Source: Polytrichum commune | Taxonomy: Eukaryota; Streptophyta; Polytrichopsida; Polytrichales; Polytrichaceae | NCBI GenBank assembly: GCA_950295325.1 | Contig: OX485807.1 | Location: forward strand, 44,110,440 to 44,174,439 | DNA length: 64,000 bases | Direction of reading: 5' to 3' | Shown here: in pieces, positions 37,380-50,400 of the stretch | Position numbering within the stretch: the first letter of the stretch is position 1 | Layout: every line of letters begins with the position of its first letter | Notes under the pieces: generated by a model | Seen by the model: only the letters and a program-made list of their open reading frames with translations | What the model was told of the DNA's origin: nothing | The model's database searches: none | Made by a program: the position numbers and the translations under genes

Positions 37380-37640
37380 CGGGCAGGCTTGGCTGCCCAG
37401 GCACGTCATGTACCGAAAATGGCTACCGGTTGCCCCGGTAGCGGCCCGTCAACGGGGACGGGCCTACCCCTAAACCCCTTGTTGCAGCCAACGCGAGGCT
37501 GCAACCGCGAGGGCGGTACTGCAACCACCAGCGCGAGGCTGCAACCGCGAGGGCGACGGTGCGGCCGCGAACGCGAGGCTGCGGCCACGAGCGCCACGGC
37601 GCCGCAGCGACGGTGGTGGCTACGAAGGCGAGCCCGCCGT
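37380..37640. repeat. GC-rich minisatellite-like block
   Basis: Repeated GCGAGGCTGCAACCGCGAGG and GCGGCCGCGA-type units stand out against AT-rich surroundings. The plus-strand frame over it is Arg/Ala-rich and looks compositional. Confidence 0.6.
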
Positions 37641-37699
37641 GCGTATTGGCTTCCATACTCTGGAACTCTCAGTTGAATTCTTGCCAAAGTCCTCACTAA

Positions 37700-39041
37700 G
37701 GGCAAGGTTCCATGTACCGGTCCCGGTCTGTTTTAAAAAAAATAAATGGGTGGTTGGTGAAAAGAGGGTGGTGCCATGTGCCCATCCCTCTCACCCAAGG
37801 ACCGGTACCCCCCATGGTTGGGTGTCCCACATTGTATGTTGTGCAAGGACCGGTGCCAAAGGACGGGCGGTCCTAACGGTCACAAGAAGGATATGTGCCA
37901 GTTAGAAAGCTCCGGTGACCAGATCGGTCAGTCACCATGGGTACTGAAGGGCACTTTGTTCTTCAAGTCCTTTCTTTTGAGGGGTACTCCTAGGGCTCCT
38001 TGCTCTTGCATCAAGCACTCTTTGTACACTTAAAACCTAGTTGTGAGAAGAAATGAAAAGGAAAGAAGAGATAGAAAATGATTGTATGTTATATTGTCAA
38101 AGTTCTCATTGTGAACTAAAGTGAATTCATGAGAACGTGTATCTCATGATGTTTTCAAGAATATGGATCTTAATAACCAAAAATACATATATAAAATGCA
38201 ATCTGATAGTAATTGTCGGGTTTACTAGATTTAAAATAATAATAATCAAAGACTACACAAATGTATCCAAATTCACTTATGCACAACGTACAATCACGGT
38301 TTCAACTAAAAGTAGAATATATAAATATGTATATATCTCCATAGATGACATCCGTATCACCTATATATGGACACCAAGAGAAGGCACCACGGGCCTTGGC
38401 TTGGTGGTTAGGGCTCATGGCCCCCAATGAGGAGGTTGTGGGTTCTATTCCCCATGCCGGCGTGGTGCTCACAACCTTAGTCCACCCAACTAAGGTGGGG
38501 GGTCCTTGGACCTTGTTGTATGGGTACCTCAAAGCCCTTAGGGGGGATATCATGTCCGGTATCTTCAAGGCACTAGTGGCTAGCTAGGAACTAGTATAGT
38601 GTGTCACTATAGTGTCCATCCTCGAAAGGGGAGAGTAGTATTGTCCCAATGTCCCCTTGTCCAGTGGGCATCGGGTCATTGGCATTACGAACGGACACTT
38701 TATTCACGCCGGCCCCTTGCTAAAAAAGGACCGGAGTTTCTATCTATCTGGACACCAAGAACACATAATTTGAAATTCATTTAATGAATGTATGGAAATT
38801 GATGTGCAAATCAAATATGAAAAGTTAAATGATGATGGCCTTCATTGCCAGTCACCTTCATAAAGTGTCATGTCTCATCACTCACCAAATTTAGTGAAAA
38901 AGTAGGAAATCGAAATAAACCGACACCCCACATAGAAGTACCCCTCCATAAAATGAGTGACATCACCCATTTTTTGAATAATTTCACCCGTTTCTCACCC
39001 ATTTAAAAAATAGACCGGGACCAGTACATGGAACTTTGCCC
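37700..39041. mobile_element. Harbinger/Tourist-like non-autonomous element
   Basis: The ends are inverted repeats: GGGCAAGGTTCCATGTACCG at the left against GGGCAAAGTTCCATGTACTG read inward from the right, about 28 of 30 positions identical through GGTCCCGGTCT, with weaker similarity continuing inward (AAATGGGTG). The trinucleotide TAA flanks both sides (37697-37699 and 39042-39044), the target duplication typical of PIF/Harbinger. No transposase frame lies inside; a SINE is nested at 38380-38748. Diverged inner sequence suggests an old insertion. Confidence 0.75.
38380..38748 (+). mobile_element. tRNA-derived SINE, nested
   Basis: A tRNA-like head carries a box A (TGGCTTGGTGG, 38397-38407) and a box B (GGTTCTATTCC, 38441-38451) at tRNA-like spacing, the internal RNA polymerase III promoter. 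The body runs about 370 bp without coding potential and ends near a TATCTATC tail. A 12-bp direct repeat, TGGACACCAAGA, flanks it (38368-38379 and 38749-38760), as expected for LINE-assisted insertion. It sits inside the Harbinger-like element. Confidence 0.8.
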
Positions 39042-39044
39042 TAA

Positions 39045-40001
39045 ATAAGGAGGCAAGCTTACGAGTCAATCTTCGTGGATTATGGTCTCACGCTCACTTT
39101 CGTGCCACCAACCATGACTGGCACTTGAGAAAAGGTTGTGAAGGATTTGTGGTCCATTTTCTGGCAAATTTTGCAAGGAAAATGTGTGGACAAGCTCGGA
39201 ATACGTCTTCATCTACTTTGTTTGGCAATCTGTTTCAAGGTTTTTTCGTGGTCATCTTGCAATGTGATGACCGAGACAACAAGGACATCGATAACGTGGA
39301 TATCTCTTCTGCTGTTTTGAGCCACATTGAGGCCACATCCACATGCATCGGCAGACACCAATGAACACCGAATGGAGCTAGTAATCGTTCTTGCTCAGGT
39401 TAGTTTGGGAGGTGCTTGCTGCCATGAGCACCAACACCCTGGTGCTCTGCAAAATCTGAGGTTTTGCGATGTCAGCTTCATCGGCACACACTGTTGAACA
39501 CCGAACGGAGCTACCATGCGTTATTCTTGCAGCTCAAGTTAGATTGGGAGGTGCTTGCTATGAGCATCGGCGCACAGCGGTGCTCATCCGCTCCAGAGCT
39601 TTTTGTAACATCTGAAGCCACCGAGCTTCAGTGACTGCAATGCCTCACAATAAATTTGAAAGCTTGGTGTGCTGGCATTTTTGTCGTCCGCAAACTTTTT
39701 GTCGTTTAAACTTGGAATTATTAGACGAGCCTTCTTCTTCTTCTTCTGGCAGAACAGATCGGAACAAATTATGCACTTTGTTCTCAAATCTGTGACCAAA
39801 TCTCACCAGATAGATCTGGTCCTCACAGTGTGTAGGAAGATTTTGGGCACAACCGAAGCTAGAGCTCACACCGAAGCAAGCTCGGGACAAAAGATATGTC
39901 CCCCTGCTAACACAGACAACCACAAATCCTTCGATTCCCGAGAAAAACCACTCTAGCCATTTTGGATAATGGTCGCTAAAATTGAGACCCCTTTTGTACT
40001 A
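39045..40001. other. Intergenic stretch, no gene seen
   Basis: Short frames only. Two similar segments (about 39370-39430 and 39485-39560, GGAGGTGCTTGCT) repeat each other. Nothing recognisable as coding. Confidence 0.4.
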
Positions 40002-40765
40002 CAGTCTAACCTCGTTAATACGACATTCGTTTATACGACACCCTCGATATTACGACACAATTTTGCGCGACCAAACTTTTTAGTTCAAAACTCCCTCTTT
40101 TATACGACTACGACACTTGTTAATGCGACATTTAGAACCTCCGTTTTGTCATATTCAAGAGGTAGTTAATGTTGAAATTCCTTTCATCTATGTTTTGTAC
40201 ATCTAAAATACATCTATTTTCACTTGGGAATTATTTGGGAACTTAATGATAATTAGGGTTACTAGTGTAGAATGAACATGCAGTTAGGGTTAGAGTGGCC
40301 TCCTGCCTAGTATGTTGCCCTGTACTCATCATGATGTTGCTCCACCTACAATAAAGCTTAGTGATGCTAAACGTCATGCATCATTGTTGTCTAATTTCTT
40401 ATTAGACAACAATTTATATTTTGATGTTAATGAAATTATTAGTTTTCAAAAGTTAGTAGGGAATTTAGATAAGATGACAATTGCTAACTTGGGTAGGCAA
40501 CACCAAAGACCTTTAGACTCCTAATTCAAGAGGTCTTGAGAATATTTGTATTTGTTTGGAGTTATAAGTTTTATTTCATACCATCTATATTGCTTAAAAC
40601 TCATTATATATATATTTTGGCTCATATTACTTATGATTTTGTATTCCCTCAACAGTACAACAATTTTATACCATTTGTCATATTAACGAGAAGACAACAC
40701 CTCGATAATACAACATTTTTTATGTTTCTCAAACGTGTCATACTAGAGAGGGAGAACAATACGTA
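40002..40765 (+). mobile_element. Decayed pogo/Tigger-like element
   Basis: The left end, CAGTCTAACCTCGTTAATAC, preceded by TA, has the look of pogo/Tigger termini, and CCTCGATAT-TACGACA motifs repeat inward. Near the right end, GTCATATTAACGAGA and GTCATACTAGAGAGG are inverted relatives of the left end. A short frame (40312-40524) ending ANLGRQHQRPLDS resembles the extreme C-terminus of a pogo-type transposase. The rest of the transposase is absent. A 21-bp direct repeat (ATTGAGACCCCTTTTGTACT) flanks the whole segment at 39981 and 40796, longer than a TA duplication and unexplained. Confidence 0.5.
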
Positions 40766-40961
40766 CAATGACATTTTTGGGTAATCACTACTGAAATTGA
40801 GACCCCTTTTGTACTAGTGTAATCCAAATATCATCATGTACTACTCACCCACCAAATTAGAGCATTTGTATCGTCAATTAGGAGCCAACAATAGGTGTCC
40901 AATTAAAGGAGGCTAACCGAATGAGCCTCATCTACCTTAAATGAATCCTTGCGCCATAGAT

Positions 40962-41300
40962 ACAGTTCTCACATTTCCTAGTCCGTTGCATGAGCACAGG
41001 GAAGGGGAAACCTCTACCCATAATCTTTGTGCAACAATGTGGAAGCAGGATCATGTATGTCGGTGGTGGGATTGCAGGCACGACTATACTTGAACAGGAT
41101 CTGTTCTATAGTGCGTACCTTGGATCTGTGTTCATCTATACAGACAACACCTTCATCCCGGACGATGAGACATGGCTCTTCGTCCTGAACGCGATTACTG
41201 CGGTCTCCTTGGCCAGCAATGACTTGGGGGATATATCTGCTTGATGAACGTCCCGCTTGCCCAATCCGCAGGCGGTGATGGGCGGAGAGTACTCTTTGTT
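40962..41300 (+). repeat. Dispersed repeat family R1, copy 1
   Basis: Shares GATACAGTTCTCAC ... GTTGCATGAGC, then ACGACTATACTTGAACAGGA and ...TTGATGAACGTCCCGC, with copies at 54107-54440 (same orientation), 55255-55487 and 56715-56930 (opposite orientation). The 84-codon frame here is not kept in the other copies, so the repeat is non-coding. The other copies form the arms of a long inverted repeat. Confidence 0.75.
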
Positions 41301-42809
41301 CACTAGTGTTCTGACAGGGTAGTGTTTGCCTTGAGAATCTTTTGTGATATTGATGAATATACGGTGCCGCTCGGCGAATATTAAAGTAAAACAGGTTTTA
41401 CCAGAGTGTACCGAGTTTTCAGAGCATGACCTAGAACCTCTCGCTGTGTCCATACCAGAGTTCGGGAAGTTTTTGAAGCCTTAGTGGCTAATTGCCGGTA
41501 GTTGCTACGAAGGGTCGGATTTTTTCCAATTTACATCGGCAAGAGCCGGTCTTTTGTAAAATCAATCGGCCAATTGCCTATATTTTCATATTTTCATTGG
41601 CCAATATCCGATTCAATGGAATTCATATCGGCACTAATTGTTTAAAAAATGTATGAAAAGTTATTAGAAATCATTTCTTAGTACAAAATTTTTGAATAAG
41701 TGAAAAGAAAAGCATGTTCAAAACTTTAAATTTGAAGAGTTAATATCCTTGGCAGGAATTGAGCCTAGCAATGCCTTCACCGCTTGAAGGCCAAGGGTCC
41801 CCCAATTCTTCATAGAAGCAATTGGATTTGGTCATGAAAAGGTTGCATAATTCAAAAACTTTAAGGTTTAGGGTACTTCCTCAAGTGCATCATCAGATGC
41901 CCCAGACAAACAACGCTCTGGATGCTTCTCGCTGAAATCCAGTAACTCACAAGAAGAATCGGCTACATTTCCGGGACATTTTCTAGTTCATCAGCTAATT
42001 GCCGGAGGATTGAAATTACAGTCGGATTGCCATCCGATGGTTGGGAATTTGGACCGGCCATGAGGGGAAATCCATCGGCTGATAATGAACTAGCCGTCGG
42101 TTTTCCCCAAACATAGGTCCATACAGGAGAGAGGACAGTGGCAATGGCTGTGGCCAATTTGTGTGAATCTGTGACCGGTTTTGAGACCCCCTGTTTTTAA
42201 GTCTTAGATCTCGATGAACGACCAGAGAAGGCAAAGGTCCGTTCAAGAATCAAAGAGTCTAACGCGGAAGTTCTTGAACTTCGTGTTGTTGTGTTCAGTC
42301 TGTCATTGCTGGTCGACGATTTTCAACGGGTGGCTGCTTTCCCCTTCGACGTACCGAGTCTTCCGACCATGACCTAGATTCTCTCTTTGTACTCCATACA
42401 GAATCTTGTGGACATTGGGAATGGCACCTGTCAATGTGTGTGAATCTGTAACTGCAATTGAGACCCCTGTCCAAGTGTTAGACCTCCATGAACGACAAGG
42501 GAAGGCAGTCTCCGTTTCTGTTGTTTTCAGGGTCTCCGATTTCGATGCCGCTCATGCTGTGGCAGCCCGGTCTATAATGGATTTCCACAACTGCCCCTTC
42601 GACCATTTCCGGCTCCCCCTTAATTCTGAATCTGATGGCTTTTCGAAACGCCTGTTAATAGTGAAGAGTGTGCTAGCATTACTATTCGACCGCATTCATT
42701 TGAACTTTACCATTCGTCGTACTTCACTGAGGCGGCTTTGTTGTCATCAAATTCACAAACCTTCATGAGTTGTTAAGTAAGACGAGATTAATGCAGCAGG
42801 AGTGAATAC
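41301..42809. other. Repeat-rich interval, no gene seen
   Basis: Segments near 42165-42260 and 42425-42520 resemble each other (GTGTGAATCTGT ... TCATGAACGAC-like), as do 41405-41455 and 42350-42400. ATCGGCCAATTGCC-type short repeats occur at 41500-41640. The frames show no known motif. Confidence 0.4.
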
Positions 42810-43010
42810 CTGGGTCAGCGCCTCGGTCTTGCTCATTTCCAGAGAGAAGATTTCCCAGCCTGATCATCGCGAAAGGAGTCTCGTCTCCCAGTGGCTTGGC
42901 CATACCCATAGCTATGGCTGTCTTCCCTGTGCCCGGCTAGCCAGCCAAGAGAACGGCAACCCCCGCAATTTTTCTTTGACTTATCAACTGCAGAATAACA
43001 CCTACAGCAC
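42810..43010 (-). pseudogene. RuvB-like helicase (Pontin/Reptin) pseudogene exon
   Basis: Read on the minus strand this encodes GVILQLISQRKIAGVAVLLA, then a TAG (42939-42937) in place of the Gln of AGQPGTGKT, then PGTGKTAIAMGMAKPLGDET and PFAM. After a one-base shift it continues EIFSLEMSKTEALTQ before a GT donor at 42809. This is the Walker A region of the AAA+ ATPases RUVBL1/RUVBL2, subunits of INO80, SWR1 and R2TP. The stop, the frameshift and the loss of similarity upstream of 43010 show a dead fragment. The preserved exon-edge GT suggests a copy of genomic rather than mRNA origin. Confidence 0.75.
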
Positions 43011-44751
43011 ATTGTTCTTGTGTTGGTCGACATCTCCAAGCATCGTTCACCTTTCCAGAGCATTCCCACGCGGAACTTCACGAGAATTCAAGGCGTACGA
43101 TACGAATCTTTTGCAAAACAAAAATCAAAACATTAGTCTCTTTCTCTCACAAAGTAGCTCGACAAAGGGAATGAAATTCTGGACACAGTGCCGAATACCG
43201 TTGCACATCTTCCTCCTGCGCTTCTGACATTCTCTATACGTGGACTAAACGCACCATTCCCGCATGAAGGATCAGAAATTACTCACTCTCGAGCCCTAAC
43301 TCCACTCTCGAGCACATTGCTCAAGACCAGAGAGACCGATACTGTCAGCCGCAGGCGCAGGAATCGCTCACCGTAATTAAAACTTGGTTTTTAAGCTACT
43401 AAAACCCTCTCAAGTGATTTTATAAGAGACTGGCCTAAGGATTGTGTCTCAACAGTGTCAAATGCTTGCACCGGCGATCAGTGAGGTCTTCTTCCTTCTC
43501 TTGGGATTGGAAGAGCCTAGGTTAGCTTAGTCGTCAAAAGTCCATCACATGGGCACAGTTCATGGGAACTACAATATGGATTAAGTTGTTTGTGCAATCT
43601 GAATGGCACTTAGATTTATCCTCAGTACTGTTATGTTCGAAGCATTTGCTTGAAACAATATATGTCCTTGCTCAAGATTCTTGTTATGGAATGTAAATGG
43701 CATCTGCGCGTCATAATTTGTTCTTTTAAATGAGAACCCTGACCTTGGGATCAAACTTCTATTCCATTCCAAATGTTTCCTTGGAGGTAGGGTGAATTAA
43801 ACCGAAGTTGTGTGTCTTTTCAGACTTTGCACAGTGATGTGATTGTCCAGATTGCAGAATCAGTGCAAAGCCCATTTGGAGTATGTACACGTGTAAATAA
43901 AGATGAAAAGCGTAGAAGCACAATCTCTTGATTAAATTTTGAAGTGCAACTTGACTGCCGTTTAGGGTTCTAAGTTATATCTTGTGTGAAGCTTTTGAAG
44001 TACTCAAATTGGAGAGAAATGTCTCTCAGATAGAAATCAAATTGTTATGCCTGATGCATGACCTATCTCTTCCAGCAGCTTGACATGCCAGCATCTGCTA
44101 GCAATCTGGTGAATGCTTTCTCACTTATGCATTTTGACTGTTAATGTCAACTTATTGAGCACAATAATGTCACAAATATGACACTTTCTAGTGGAAACTT
44201 AGAATGTCACAAAGTTGACGTACAAATGTGACATTAAATCCACTGGATTCCAATAGTGTTTGTATGCCTTATCAACGTTTTTACAGCTAACTTCCCGAAC
44301 CTCATTAGCTATCACTGCCAGCTATTGCTAATATATATCCTAAGCTATGCTCTCCACCGAATCTTCAAGGAACGGATACTAACCTGTGTGTAACCCACAT
44401 TAAGACCTCCATTGTAGACAGTCCTGTCACATTTGGACTATGTACGCATGTAAACATAGAGAGAAACAAATGGAATAACAAACTCTTGAATAACTGTTAA
44501 ACTGCAATTCTGCCGTTTAAACTATTATATCTGACATGTAAAGCTTCTGAAATGCTCAAAATGAAGATACTCTCAGATACCAAACTCTACGTGAATTGTT
44601 ACCCCTGATGCATGATAACCTGTCTCTTCCAACACCTTCACATATATACACACATACTACCATTCGCTAGAAGTCTGGTGAACGATTCCTGTGTACCTAT
44701 CAACATGTTTACAGAACCTCCCGAAACTCATCAGTATTGCTGATCTAAATT
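43011..44751. other. Intergenic, downstream of the OPR gene
   Basis: No gene is supported. It contains an approximately 120-bp dispersed repeat (44148-44270) that recurs at 53069-53197. Two segments (about 43870-44110 and 44445-44700) resemble each other (GTAAACATAGAG..., TTGAATAACTGT...), probably an old tandem duplication. Confidence 0.45.
44148..44270. repeat. MITE-like dispersed repeat, copy 1
   Basis: Matches 53069-53197 with scattered changes. It begins TGTCAACTTATTGAGC and an inverted AAGTTGAC follows about 70 bp later; shared sequence continues to CCAATAGTGTTTG. Confidence 0.65.
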
Positions 44752-46731
<1,980 letters not shown>

Positions 46732-47007
46732 TTTAATTTGCAACCTCACCTCAATCTCTTTCCACAACTCACACGAATCCCGTTCCAAACTCAAGCTCTT
46801 CAACACCAATCCTGTCCCCGATCAACTCAAGATCTCTTCTGATCTCGTCTTTGGCAACTGTAATCCGAAGTGTTGAGACCCGAGCCTCGGCTTGTAGACT
46901 CCAGAGAGACAAATTTTTATTTTTGAAGAAAATGGTGGTAGTGATGTACAGTATGTCGGCTTGAAATGCAGGCTGTTGGGAATGCAACTAACGTAGACGC
47001 CAGAGGC

Positions 47008-47015
47008 TTATATAG
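47008..47015 (-). promoter_or_regulatory. TATA box of the OPR gene
   Basis: The minus strand reads CCCTATATAAGCC here, 277 bp upstream of the OPR start codon. It implies transcription starting near 46980 and a 5' UTR of about 250 nt without an obvious intron. Confidence 0.6.
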
Positions 47016-47151
47016 GGGGTGGCCCAAGAAATCGGGGTGTAAAGTATCTGACATAAAAAGTGCAATTTTTATGTATTAATATCAAATCTCAACTGTAGAA
47101 AACAAACTAGGGCCACCACTTTTGACAGTTTGCCCAGTCCCAATGGATTTG

Positions 47152-47427
47152 CCTAAATACCCCCGACGAGCGTGGCTCGGAGGCTAGGTTCGGGAGGGGG
47201 TGGCAGGGTTGGCATAAAACATGCCCCCTATTTTTTTAATTGGGTGGGGCCTTATTTGATCTCATAAGGGGCTCCCTAGGGTAATTTGGGGCCGCATGAC
47301 CCAAATTTAGCAAAAAAAAACCAAAAAAAGTCACCAAGTGGCTAAAACGGGGAGGGCCAAAAAAATAAACCCCACCGAACCTGGCCTCCGAACCTGACAC
47401 CTGCAACGCTCGTCGGGGGTATTTAGG
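47152..47427. mobile_element. MITE with 22-bp terminal inverted repeats
   Basis: The left end begins CCTAAATACCCCCGACGAGC and the right end (47406-47427) is its perfect complement over 22 bp. A GGAGGC-AGGTTCGG block just inside is also mirrored. A 13-bp direct repeat CCCAGTCCCAATG flanks it at 47133-47145 and 47432-47444, a few bases outside the inverted repeats. The 276-bp interior is non-coding. Superfamily is unassigned. Confidence 0.7.
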
Positions 47428-47444
47428 GAGCCCCAGTCCCAATG

Positions 47445-50400
47445 CATGTGGTCCAGCTTCACTATTAAAGCTCTTCTTGACAAATCCAACCGTATAGATG
47501 TTTGCATGTTAGAGGTGACTATTCATATTGTAAAATTTGAAGTCATGTTATGTAGGAGATTATAATAAAAATGTCAATAATGGTCTTGAGGGGCAACAGT
47601 TTAGAACTTAAATTGGGGTTGGTTTTTTGATCGAAATTCCACTCAAATCATCTCCAAATGAAAATTTGTTATCCTCATTCAAAAGAGGGGCAATATGCCC
47701 ACTCAAATCAACTCACAAAATCTTGAAATCATTATTCTGTGATTTTTTGGGTAGCTTTGCAATTTGAGGTAGTGGTGCCACCACGGGGAGGTGAATATTG
47801 AAATTTTAGAAACCACGTGAGATAAAAAATAGGGTCAATTTAATTCATCGAGGGTAAATTTTACAAATTCGTTAGATCTACCATAGCATTGGAAATATGT
47901 CCTCTACATGATTATTTGTAAAATAGGATGGTGAATAATTCCTCCATTTTAGTAATCAATAGAAAAAAATAGGGTATTAGATATTGGATCCCCCCAAATG
48001 TGTGTAGTACAGTAGAATCAATAGAATAATTATGGGTTTGAGTACTTTGATGAATAATTGTGTAAATTTTGTCCAAATTTGAATGAAACGCGTTAGTATG
48101 GAGGAAAATGTTGTGGATTTTTTTTGGGGGAGGAATGTTGTGACTTCTCAATGGCCCTTGGCTTGCTTAAGGTTGGGCAAGCACAGTGGCGTAAAGGCGG
48201 TGAAGCGTTCGGGTAGGAAGTCTTGCGTTGGTAAAGTGTGGCGCATAGGCGGTAGGTAAGACACATTTTTTGGAGTTTTCTTCTTTGCTTCATAACGTTC
48301 ACACAAGGTGTTTCATGAGCGCCAAAGATTCAACTTGCTCTGCTTGCATGCGGTAAGAATTGATTTCAAACTCCTCCTCTTTGATTTTTCCCTTCCACTG
48401 TTTGTTTTTTGATGACATGCTATTGATTTCCGATGCCTTCCTAAATGTGAGATGTAGAAAGATCAAGAGTTACAAAACTTGAATGTGAGCAAAGAAAGAT
48501 GAAATGCTTTCCAGGTTATTCTGTACTTGTATCTTGTTCTTTGAGACATCTACCTCAAGTGGGATGTTCTGATGTCTACCAATAGTTATAAAAATGTGTA
48601 CGTTTTGATGAGATGTGTCATTCGGATTTTGTGTAACATGTGGTTTCGTAGTCAAAGGACGAGGTCCTACTGGAGATTGCAGTGTCATTCCATGAGAGGC
48701 CAATTTTGTCATCGAACTGGAACTAATGTCGTGGAAACTAGGAGATTACTCACATGAAAAAGATATTAAGAAAAGTTCGTGAGGTTGGAATTGGTATCTA
48801 GAAAGGCCGATATTGGGATTATCTCGAAAATGTGAGCCTACTTTTTTCATATGATCATTTTCAACCCTAGAATTATAGGTTTCTTTCGAAGATTTCAAAC
48901 ATAAAATTATAAACTCCATTATGTAATCATAGTAATGCTAGTACTGTCCAATATGCCAACATTGTATTGATTATATTTTTGCTACAACAATCTTTTGTAG
49001 ATGATCGATGATGCGCTACAACATTTGGCAACGTCACCGTGGTAGACGTAAAGGATTGCGCCTTGCCTTGCACTCTGCCTTGGAAGAAGACTTGGTGGAG
49101 TCGTTGGAGACTTCAAAGGTTACCCGCCTCATGCCATCAATTATTTTTTAATTAGTTATTTGTCATCATTGGTGTTAAGCAAATTTCTCCAATTTTTTTA
49201 GTCTTATCATGACATTGTAGTGGATATTGACATGTATTGGAGGGTGCATAGTTATATCCTAACCCTTCACATTGTAAATATTTGGTACAAGATTGAATGT
49301 GTTTGTAAACACAATTGAAGTAAATGATTTCAATTTGTGTATTTAACTTTCTTTTATTTGAATGCAATCTTTTGTTTTTGGAGTACATAGTTGTGCAAAA
49401 AATCATGTTTTGTGATAATTGATTGTGTTTCTTGTTTTGTTCTATCCGTTTTTACAACTTGTCTATGTTAGCTTGTACATTTTGTTATCTCTATGTTTAT
49501 TGGTAACCTTTTAAATAATATCCAAGTGTTATTGATTGTGTTTTGAACGGCATTTTGAATGGTTTAGCATTGGTAAAACTAATTGAAACTGATTAAATGA
49601 CAAGATGGATGCTATAGAACGTTTGTTGCTCACATAGTCAACTTTGCAATGCTATAGTATTCCGTCTACTATTTGGTACTTGTACGATTTATAAAAAATA
49701 TATGATGCCAAAAATTAGCCTTTCTAAACAATTACAAATAAATATAGGGTGTTAAAAAATACGTCAAAGTAGCTTTATATCTACATATAGGGAGGGAAAA
49801 AATATTGAGAGGTGCATAAATATCCCCCCATTAAATACCCCATTATCGCACGTGGTTACAAAATGTAAGGGGGTGTGATCCCCCCGTGGGTGCCACAATT
49901 GTGCATCTTCCACATGGATTTACACCCACCAACACATATCCAACTACAAAATTCAACTTTAGATGTCTAGGATAAGCTACAATTGAGTGTCATGCAAATT
50001 TTCAAATCAATCAAGGATCATTTGCACATAGTGATCAACAACAAACATGTTTGAGATATGATGCCCTAAATTATGGAGGTGACAAATGCCAAGCAGGCGT
50101 ATGTGGATTGGTTCCACCGAAAACCAATTCGGAGCACACCCCCATATTTAAATTAAATTAAAATAACTACTTTTGTTGACACTAATTTATCCACATGGCA
50201 GGACATAGCATACCTGAACAAGAACAAGATCGAGGAATTGTTGAAACCATCCGAATTGGTGTCAAAGGGGTCAGAGCCAATTGTTTATGACCAGATTATG
50301 GTTGCATAGGACATTAGGGGTTAACATGATGCATGAAATAGTGTGTCCGTCGTGCACGAAACACCCTTGGAAAAGCATGAAGTGGGAAGAATGCGCATCT

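Noticed and set aside
37281-37676. 131-codon plus-strand frame in GC-rich block
   Set aside because: Arg/Ala/Gly-rich translation of a minisatellite, with no motif and no splice context.
37692-37699. CACTA motif at the Harbinger-like left end
   Set aside because: The right end does not finish in TAGTG, whereas TAA duplications and GGGCAA ends fit PIF/Harbinger.
40990-41244. 84-codon frame in repeat family R1
   Set aside because: The frame is not preserved in the three other copies.
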